In this document: positions 7,467 to 11,406 of the stretch, piece by piece
Position numbering within the stretch: the stretch's first letter is position 1
Layout: each line of letters opens with the position of its first letter
NCBI GenBank assembly: GCA_021790695.1
Contig: JAJYGJ010000056.1
Span: 7,223-18,628, forward strand
Source of the DNA: Nitrospirota bacterium
Lineage (GTDB): Bacteria > Nitrospirota > Thermodesulfovibrionia > Thermodesulfovibrionales > JdFR-88
Reading direction: 5' to 3'
DNA: 11,406 nucleotides
Made by a program: the position numbers and the translations under genes
The notes under the pieces: model-generated
Databases searched by the model: none
Told to the model about the DNA's origin: nothing
Seen by the model: the letters and a program-made list of their open reading frames with translations, nothing else

Positions 7467-8282
7467 TTAGAATGCATGCCTTACAGGGGCTTTTTTGTAC
7501 GCGAATTCGATCGTGGTTGTCTTCCCCGGGGCCACTCTGACGTTTCCCAGGTCCATCGTCCCCAGCATCTCGTGCCATGCCTCGACGACATACACGCCGG
7601 GCGGCACGTCTCTTATGACGAACTGGCCCTGAGCGTTCGTAAGCGCGGCATAGGGATTGTCGAAGACGTAGAGCCAGCCGTGCATCCACGGGTGGGCGTC
7701 GCAGGTTATCTCTATGAGCCCCGGCCTTGTGAGAATCTTTGTGACCGTCGCGCCCTTGAAGGGCAGGCCGATGTTGTAATAGGTGGAGTTATTGAGATAG
7801 GTGTGGATATTGTGGAACAGCGGGTCCGAGTCCTTGAAGATGGCCTGATTTCCCCTGAAGCCGATCCCGATGTGCGGCACGAAGGCGCATTTGTAGTTGT
7901 CAATTATGGATGGGGTCCTCGGGGCCGGGGCTCCGGACTTGATATTTTTAATGAAGACCACGACGTTCTGTATCTTTCTGTCCCTGATCAGATACGCCAG
8001 ACGGGGAAGCGTCCGGCCGCAGTAATTCACGTTGGTGGTGGGGTGTATTACCGGGTCCTTCGGGACGGGGTTGCCGGTAAACATCACCGTCCCCGAGATC
8101 GTCCCGCCGTTTGTGACGGGCCGGACCTGGTAGGCAAACGAGACCAGGGGTACGCACAAGACAAGAAACAGCGCTAAAAATGCCGCCCTTTTGACCGCGG
8201 CAAACCCTCTTGACGCGGTTTCCCATCCGTACGGCATGAATCCCGGCCGGTGAACTCCGCGCATGTCTGCTTTCCTTTTCAT
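7467..8282 (-). CDS. Secreted cupredoxin-like protein with a carboxypeptidase-regulatory-type C-terminal domain
   Basis: Protein of 271 residues, first in the operon. A long positive n-region leads to a hydrophobic signal segment (about 33-48) cut near SFA/YQ, so it is periplasmic or surface-exposed. Residues about 55-207 look like a plastocyanin-type beta sandwich: NVVVFIKNI, NYKCAFVPH, DPLFHNIHT and C194-DA-H197-PW-M200. His157 (or 160), Cys194, His197 and Met200 make a plausible type 1 copper site with the compact C-x2-H-x2-M loop. Residues about 208-264 form a second beta domain of the CarboxypepD_reg/SpaA type (TNAQGQFVIRDVPPGVY, EAWHEMLG). Proteins with this build are often auto-named 'methylamine utilization protein' without evidence. 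Next to a Cyc2-like gene, a role as electron carrier comparable to rusticyanin is attractive but inferred. The ATG at 8282 is chosen for the upstream GGAGGAGG; Met16 is an alternative that still leaves a signal peptide. Confidence 0.85.
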   Translation of the reverse strand: MKRKADMRGVHRPGFMPYGWETASRGFAAVKRAAFLALFLVLCVPLVSFAYQVRPVTNGGTISGTVMFTGNPVPKDPVIHPTTNVNYCGRTLPRLAYLIRDRKIQNVVVFIKNIKSGAPAPRTPSIIDNYKCAFVPHIGIGFRGNQAIFKDSDPLFHNIHTYLNNSTYYNIGLPFKGATVTKILTRPGLIEITCDAHPWMHGWLYVFDNPYAALTNAQGQFVIRDVPPGVYVVEAWHEMLGTMDLGNVRVAPGKTTTIEFAYKKAPVRHAF

Positions 8283-8294
8283 CCTTTAGTTCTT

Positions 8295-8302
8295 CCTCCT
8301 CC
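8295..8302 (-). promoter_or_regulatory. Shine-Dalgarno of the cupredoxin-like gene
   Basis: GGAGGAGG lies 12 nt before the ATG at 8282, with a weaker GGAAG closer in (9 nt). It is the only strong ribosome site nearby and supports the upstream-most start for this gene. Confidence 0.55.
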
Positions 8303-8352
8303 TTTTTTGACTATTTTAAAAAAAAAGTTTTTTTCAAATTTCCAGATTTTGT

Positions 8353-8362
8353 GATAATTATC
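8353..8362. promoter_or_regulatory. Operator-like 10-bp palindrome
   Basis: GATAATTATC is a perfect 10-bp palindrome in the leader of the electron-transfer operon. It contains the GATAAT / ATTATC words of Fur-type sites, but they overlap by two bases instead of following the standard 6-1-6 layout, and one side matches an FNR/CRP half-site poorly. An iron- or redox-responsive operator is possible; chance in AT-rich DNA is also likely. Confidence 0.25.
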
Positions 8363-8372
8363 CTTGAGACGG

Positions 8373-8425
8373 ACGCCCATTGATCCGTTTTTCGAAACGC
8401 AATTCACCGTTCCGTTTACCGGCGT
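8373..8425 (-). promoter_or_regulatory. Structured 5' leader (nested inverted repeats) ahead of the cupredoxin gene
   Basis: Between the promoter candidate and the first gene, three sets of complementary bases nest: 8373-8377 with 8421-8425, 8379-8382 with 8400-8403, and 8386-8390 with 8395-8399 around a 4-base loop, the last two separated by a 3-base bulge. In RNA this gives a hairpin of nine pairs plus an outer five-pair clamp. I cannot match it to a known riboswitch class. It could be a regulatory leader or a protein-binding site. Confidence 0.3.
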
Positions 8426-8456
8426 GAGGCATGTTTGAAGTGACATTTCTTTATGG

Positions 8457-8484
8457 ATACTACTACAATTTTGCGGCATGTCAA
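8457..8484 (-). promoter_or_regulatory. Candidate sigma-70-type promoter of the electron-transfer operon
   Basis: On the minus strand a perfect TTGACA (-35 at 8484-8479) is followed after 16 bases by TAGTAT (-10 at 8462-8457, four of six consensus positions). Transcription would begin near 8450, leaving an untranslated leader of about 170 nt before the cupredoxin gene. It is the only full -35 consensus I see in the gap. Confidence 0.45.
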
Positions 8485-8723
8485 GAGAACGGGGACTCCC
8501 GGATGGAAAATCCTGTTGAAAAGAATTGCTTTGAATATTTTTAGTGAGGCTTATATTTACTCTCATCCCCGGAAAATTCTAGCTTATATTTTTTATTTTG
8601 TCGTCGTAATTGCATTTAGAAGAAAGGTTCATAAATCGGGGCGCAAATTTTCTATAAAAGAATTTTCTTATGTTTGTTATTAATTGAAAATTGGAAGTTG
8701 CCTCAAGTTCACGTTTTTTTAAA

Positions 8724-8742
8724 AATCCTCACCCCGGGGATT
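8724..8742 (-). terminator. Weak intrinsic terminator candidate behind tsaD
   Basis: Some 21 nt past the tsaD stop the minus strand reads AATCC, a 9-base loop and GGATT, followed by three more T and then seven A. The five-pair stem is short, so termination may be incomplete, but position and T-tract suit an end for the scpA-lolA-tsaD unit. Confidence 0.35.
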
Positions 8743-8763
8743 AACTGCGGGCAGGGGCTGGTC

Positions 8764-9771
8764 TTACAGCGGGAGAGAGGCCTTCGGGTTCAGGTCGAGC
8801 TTTGCCAGCCGGCCCGCGCCGAAGCGATGGAACCCGCCGACGGCGATCATGGCGGCGTTGTCGGTGCAGAAGGCGGGCGACGGGATGAAAAGCCCAGTGT
8901 CCATTTTCAGGGCCAGCTCATTCATGCCGTTCTTGAGCGCGTTGTTTGAGGCGACCCCGCCCGTAACCGCGAGATTCCCGGCGCCGGTTTTTTTTACGGC
9001 CCACTGGCATTTTCTCATGAGCACGTCCAGAACGGCCGCCTGAAAGGAGGCGGCCACGTCTCTGACCAACCCCTGTCCGTAAGGCCGCGACTGGCCTTTC
9101 AGGAAATTGACGACCGCGGTTTTGAGGCCGCTGAAACTGAAATCGAGCGTGCCGGGCAGCCAGGCCCTCGGGAACCGGATTGCCCCGGGGTCTCCCTCCG
9201 CGGCCAGCCGGTCTATCCTCGGGCCGCCGGGATAGCCCAGACCCAGCAGCTTGGCCACCTTGTCATAGGCCTCTCCGGCGGCGTCGTCGCGGCTTTTTCC
9301 AAGCTGCCGGTAACGCAAAAAACCCTCGACAAGATAGAGCGAGGTGTGGCCTCCGGATACGACCAGCGATACATACGGGAATCCGGGGCCAGCGCCTTCG
9401 ATAAAGACGGAGAGTATATGGCCCTCAAGATGGTTCACCCCGGCCAGGGGGATTTTTTTTGAGTAACTGACGGCCTTGGCAAAGGAGCAGCCCACCAGCA
9501 GGGAGCCTATCAGCCCCGGTCCGACGCATACGGCGATGGCGGCGAGTTCCTCGAGGGCGGCCCCGCACATGGCCTCGCTCACGACGGGCCATATCATCTC
9601 GTTGTGCCTCCTCGATGCAAGCTCCGGCACTATGCCGCCGTATTTGGAATGTATTTCGGCCTGTGAGGAGACCACGTTTGAGATAATGCGCGGAGCGCCG
9701 CCTTCGGCCTTGAAATCCATAAGCGAGGCGGAGGTGTCGTCGCAGGAGGTGTCTATCGCAAGTATCAGCAA
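8764..9771 (-). CDS. tsaD: tRNA N6-adenosine threonylcarbamoyltransferase TsaD
   Basis: Full-length TsaD (Gcp/YgjD/Kae1 family) of 335 residues, a cytoplasmic ASKHA-fold enzyme that moves the threonylcarbamoyl group from TC-AMP onto A37 of tRNAs reading ANN codons, working with TsaB and TsaE. Visible signatures: the N-terminal ILAIDTSCDDTSAS, the metal site H114-x3-H118 (NHLEGH) with Asp304 near the end (CTDNAAMIA), VSGGHT at 138-143 and the nucleotide loop TGGVASN at 270-276. The start codon is TTG (9771), chosen because it puts the family N-terminus in place; no ATG occurs before codon 18 and there is no obvious Shine-Dalgarno. The gene starts 11 nt after lolA, so translation is probably helped by ribosomes finishing lolA. 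It looks intact. Confidence 0.97.
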   Translation of the reverse strand: MLILAIDTSCDDTSASLMDFKAEGGAPRIISNVVSSQAEIHSKYGGIVPELASRRHNEMIWPVVSEAMCGAALEELAAIAVCVGPGLIGSLLVGCSFAKAVSYSKKIPLAGVNHLEGHILSVFIEGAGPGFPYVSLVVSGGHTSLYLVEGFLRYRQLGKSRDDAAGEAYDKVAKLLGLGYPGGPRIDRLAAEGDPGAIRFPRAWLPGTLDFSFSGLKTAVVNFLKGQSRPYGQGLVRDVAASFQAAVLDVLMRKCQWAVKKTGAGNLAVTGGVASNNALKNGMNELALKMDTGLFIPSPAFCTDNAAMIAVGGFHRFGAGRLAKLDLNPKASLPL

Positions 9772-9782
9772 TTTTTATTTTT

Positions 9783-10460
9783 TCAGCGCGTATAATCGAA
9801 GACGTGCGCGCCGGGCGGCGGGATGAAATCGAAGACCGAATCCTTTATTCCCCGGTTCAGTCTGACGTCCTTCAGGATTATCCGGACCACGTTCGAATAC
9901 CGGTCGTGTATGCTGAAACTCTTTACCGGAAACGCCCCGTTTGAGGGCCTGACCGTTATGAATTCGATGCCGCTCATAGGGTTTTTCGGCCTGAGTATCA
10001 ATTCCCCGTTTTTCTCCGTGACGTTGAAGTCCCGGTCTATATCGCCCAGTCCGCCAAGGAAAGCGACCGGCGCGGTCCCGTAGGTGCCCGGGTCAAACCG
10101 GCTTTTAAGTACCTGGTCTTCTTTTTCCTGGTAAATGGTGATTGCATCCCCCCTTATGACAACCTGGTCGAGGCTTCCCGTCTTGTATATGTAACGCATC
10201 CTCGCGGGCAGTTTTATCATGAAATCGCCCCCGAAGGTCTCCGTCTTTCCAAGGTCCTTGAGATAGCTCTTCTGTACGAAACTGCCGCTTGCGTCCCTGA
10301 TCCGGCTGTAGGCCGCCTGTATTCTTGCGGCAAGCCCCGCGGCCTTTGCCGCGCCGGTCCCGAAAAGGGCCGATGAAATGAAAACGGCAAGGACAAAGAC
10401 AATCTTGAGACAGGTCCCGCAAACGCGTAAATTTCCGTGCCCTTCGCGCCTGGTATTCAT
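9783..10460 (-). CDS. lolA: Outer-membrane lipoprotein carrier LolA
   Basis: Protein of 225 residues with a signal peptide (about 1-40, cut near AKA/AG) and a LolA-type beta sandwich. The start of the mature part, LAARIQAAYSRIRDASGSFVQ, is typical, as are the strands around FGGDFMIKLPARMRYIY, DAITIYQEKEDQVLKSRF and IEFITVRPSNGAFPVKSFSIHD. LolA shuttles lipoproteins released by LolCDE through the periplasm to the outer membrane; many diderms outside the Gammaproteobacteria lack LolB. The signal peptide has a long n-region with two cysteines, so a later start is possible, but the ATG at 10460 overlaps the scpA stop by ATGA and is favoured. Pairing with scpA is probably a matter of local gene order, not shared function. 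Confidence 0.88.
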   Translation of the reverse strand: MNTRREGHGNLRVCGTCLKIVFVLAVFISSALFGTGAAKAAGLAARIQAAYSRIRDASGSFVQKSYLKDLGKTETFGGDFMIKLPARMRYIYKTGSLDQVVIRGDAITIYQEKEDQVLKSRFDPGTYGTAPVAFLGGLGDIDRDFNVTEKNGELILRPKNPMSGIEFITVRPSNGAFPVKSFSIHDRYSNVVRIILKDVRLNRGIKDSVFDFIPPPGAHVFDYTR

Positions 10461-11389
10461 TCCGGCATCCCGCCCTCTGCGTCTTCTCCGGCGGGGCCGC
10501 GCCTGTCGGGCGCTTCCACGTCTATATCCAGCGGGGCCGTTCCCTCCGGTGCGTCTTCAAAGTACGGCGCATAATCGTCCGGGGGCACAGCGTCCAGGGT
10601 CGTCCCTGCTTCCGTGGCGATAGTCTCCCGGGCGACGGGCGCGACGCCGTCCTCCCCGGTTTCGCTGCCGGCATGGGCCCTTATGACCCAGATGGGCCCG
10701 AATTTCTCCTCCTGGTATACGCGGGCGAGGCCCAGTTTCAGTATCTCCAGGACGGCCACGAAGCTCACGATCAGGTGGGATTTCGTAGCCTCACCTTCGA
10801 AAAGCTCCTCGAACCTGAGCGTCTCCTTTTCCTCAAGCATCTCCAGTATCCTGGCGATTCCGTCCTTTAAGCTCAGCGTCTGTCTGGTGATGTCTTGCAG
10901 CTCGGGCGGGGCCTTCTCCAGGATTTTCCGGAATGCGGTAATCAGGTCAAAAAGAGAGATTTCGGGAAACGGGAGGTCCTGGTCCCCGTTATCTCCGGCC
11001 TCTTCGGCAGCGTCGTCCGGTCTGTATTGGACCGCTGACCATTTCTGCCCGAATTCACCGAGTGCAAGAGAGGCCTCCTTGAACGCTTGGTATTCGATCA
11101 GCCGCTGGACCAGTTCCAGGCGCGGGTCATCCTCCTCGTCGGGCGCCCGTTCTTCCTGGGGAAGCAACATCCTGGATTTAATATGAATGAGGGTCGCCGC
11201 CATAACCAGGAATTCCCCGGCCACCTCCAGATTAAGCTCCTTCATCAACCCTATGTACTCCAGGTACTGGCCCGTGATAAGCGCTATGGGGATGTCATAG
11301 ACGTCTATCTCGTTTTTCTTTATCAGGTGCAGAAGGAGGTCCAGTGGGCCCTCGAAGACCGGTATCTTTATGCTGTACTGGCTGCTCAT
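10457..11389 (-). CDS. scpA: Segregation and condensation protein ScpA with an added acidic tail
   Basis: Kleisin subunit of the SMC-ScpAB complex, 310 residues. The N-terminal SMC-neck-binding part (IPVFEGPLDLLLHLIKKNEI at 9-28, then EFLVMAATLIHIKSRMLLP at 59-77) and the C-terminal winged-helix part (about 190-235, ending ARVYQEEKFGPIWV) are both clear. Most ScpA proteins stop soon after that last motif; this one adds about 75 residues rich in Asp, Glu, Pro, Gly and Ala, probably disordered. A second acidic stretch lies at about 79-89 and another near 125-138. scpB usually sits next to scpA but is not downstream here; it could lie upstream outside the window or elsewhere. Only 17 nt precede the ATG, without a clear ribosome site, so the start is set by the conserved N-terminus. 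Confidence 0.95.
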   Translation of the reverse strand: MSSQYSIKIPVFEGPLDLLLHLIKKNEIDVYDIPIALITGQYLEYIGLMKELNLEVAGEFLVMAATLIHIKSRMLLPQEERAPDEEDDPRLELVQRLIEYQAFKEASLALGEFGQKWSAVQYRPDDAAEEAGDNGDQDLPFPEISLFDLITAFRKILEKAPPELQDITRQTLSLKDGIARILEMLEEKETLRFEELFEGEATKSHLIVSFVAVLEILKLGLARVYQEEKFGPIWVIRAHAGSETGEDGVAPVARETIATEAGTTLDAVPPDDYAPYFEDAPEGTAPLDIDVEAPDRRGPAGEDAEGGMPE

Positions 11390-11406
11390 GTCGGAATGAT
11401 TTATTC

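Larger units (their letters stand above)
8283..8763. other. AT-rich intergenic region between tsaD and the electron-transfer operon
   Basis: This 481-nt stretch is the only long gap in the window and is clearly richer in A and T than the genes beside it. From right to left (direction of transcription) it holds a weak terminator-like hairpin behind tsaD, about 230 nt in which I see no clear signal, a TTGACA-type promoter candidate, a leader with nested inverted repeats, a 10-bp palindrome GATAATTATC at 8353-8362, a run of nine A and seven T (8318-8334) and the Shine-Dalgarno of the cupredoxin gene. Two short open frames cross it (8279-8566 minus, 8453-8683 plus), but neither has a ribosome site or recognisable protein. 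Confidence 0.8.

Noticed and set aside
8341..8430. Resemblance of the leader to a GEMM (cyclic di-GMP-I) riboswitch, known upstream of cytochrome genes in Geobacter.
   Set aside because: Only a CACGC...AAAC-like stretch matches; the conserved GGACGCAAAGCC segment and the second helix are absent.
8279..8566. Open frame of 95 codons on the minus strand in the intergenic region.
   Set aside because: It has no ribosome site, an AT-rich composition unlike the genes, no recognisable motif, runs through the A9/T7 tracts and ends inside the start codon of the cupredoxin gene. It covers the likely promoter and leader.
8453..8683. Plus-strand open frame of 76 codons with a hydrophobic stretch (KILAYIFYFVVVIAF).
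   Set aside because: The hydrophobicity follows from T-rich DNA; there is no ribosome site, and all neighbours run the other way.
1..11406. CRISPR arrays, insertion sequences, tRNA or rRNA genes.
   Set aside because: No regularly spaced repeats, transposase motifs, terminal repeats or RNA gene sequences were seen in the window.

Overview
The window reads as a GC-rich, Gram-negative (outer-membrane-bearing) bacterial chromosome. LolA, an outer-membrane beta-barrel cytochrome and several periplasmic or membrane c-type cytochromes show the diderm envelope. The mix of a cytochrome bd-like oxidase, a heme-b gamma-subunit (EB_dh) domain fused to c-type hemes, and a Cyc2-like porin-cytochrome is of the kind known from Nitrospirota (Nitrospira, Leptospirillum and relatives). 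That placement is inference from family knowledge; no rRNA or other marker confirms it.

Every gene I can support lies on the minus strand, so transcription runs from high to low coordinates. Positions 11389-8764 hold three housekeeping genes packed tightly: scpA (chromosome condensation), lolA (lipoprotein carrier, ATGA overlap with scpA) and tsaD (tRNA t6A modification, TTG start). Positions 8763-8283 form the only long gene-free stretch. It is AT-rich and holds a weak terminator-like hairpin behind tsaD, a promoter-like TTGACA / TAGTAT pair, a leader of about 170 nt with nested inverted repeats, and a strong Shine-Dalgarno.

Positions 8282-267 form one probable operon of seven genes: (1) a secreted cupredoxin-like protein with a Cys-x2-His-x2-Met site; (2) an outer-membrane beta-barrel with an N-terminal c-heme resembling the iron oxidase Cyc2; (3) a 14-helix cytochrome bd (CydA)-like oxidase with no CydB gene beside it and no quinol-binding Q-loop; (4) a membrane-anchored monoheme cytochrome c; (5) a four-helix membrane protein with a C-terminal cytochrome c; (6) a diheme cytochrome c fused to a heme-b EB_dh domain with a C-terminal anchor; (7) a tandem universal stress protein. 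An eighth gene, a radical SAM enzyme, starts 19 nt further on and runs off the left edge. Genes 3-4 and 4-5 overlap by ATGA, which suggests a co-translated complex.

Taken together, the operon looks like a complete electron wire: surface heme (Cyc2-like) to periplasmic copper and heme carriers to a membrane bd-like oxidase apparently fed by cytochrome c instead of quinol. In layout it parallels the rus operon of Acidithiobacillus ferrooxidans (cyc2, cyc1, cox genes, rusticyanin), with the heme-copper oxidase replaced by a bd-like one. This is a functional hypothesis. The electron donor (Fe(II), nitrite, another extracellular donor) and the direction of flow cannot be read from the sequence.
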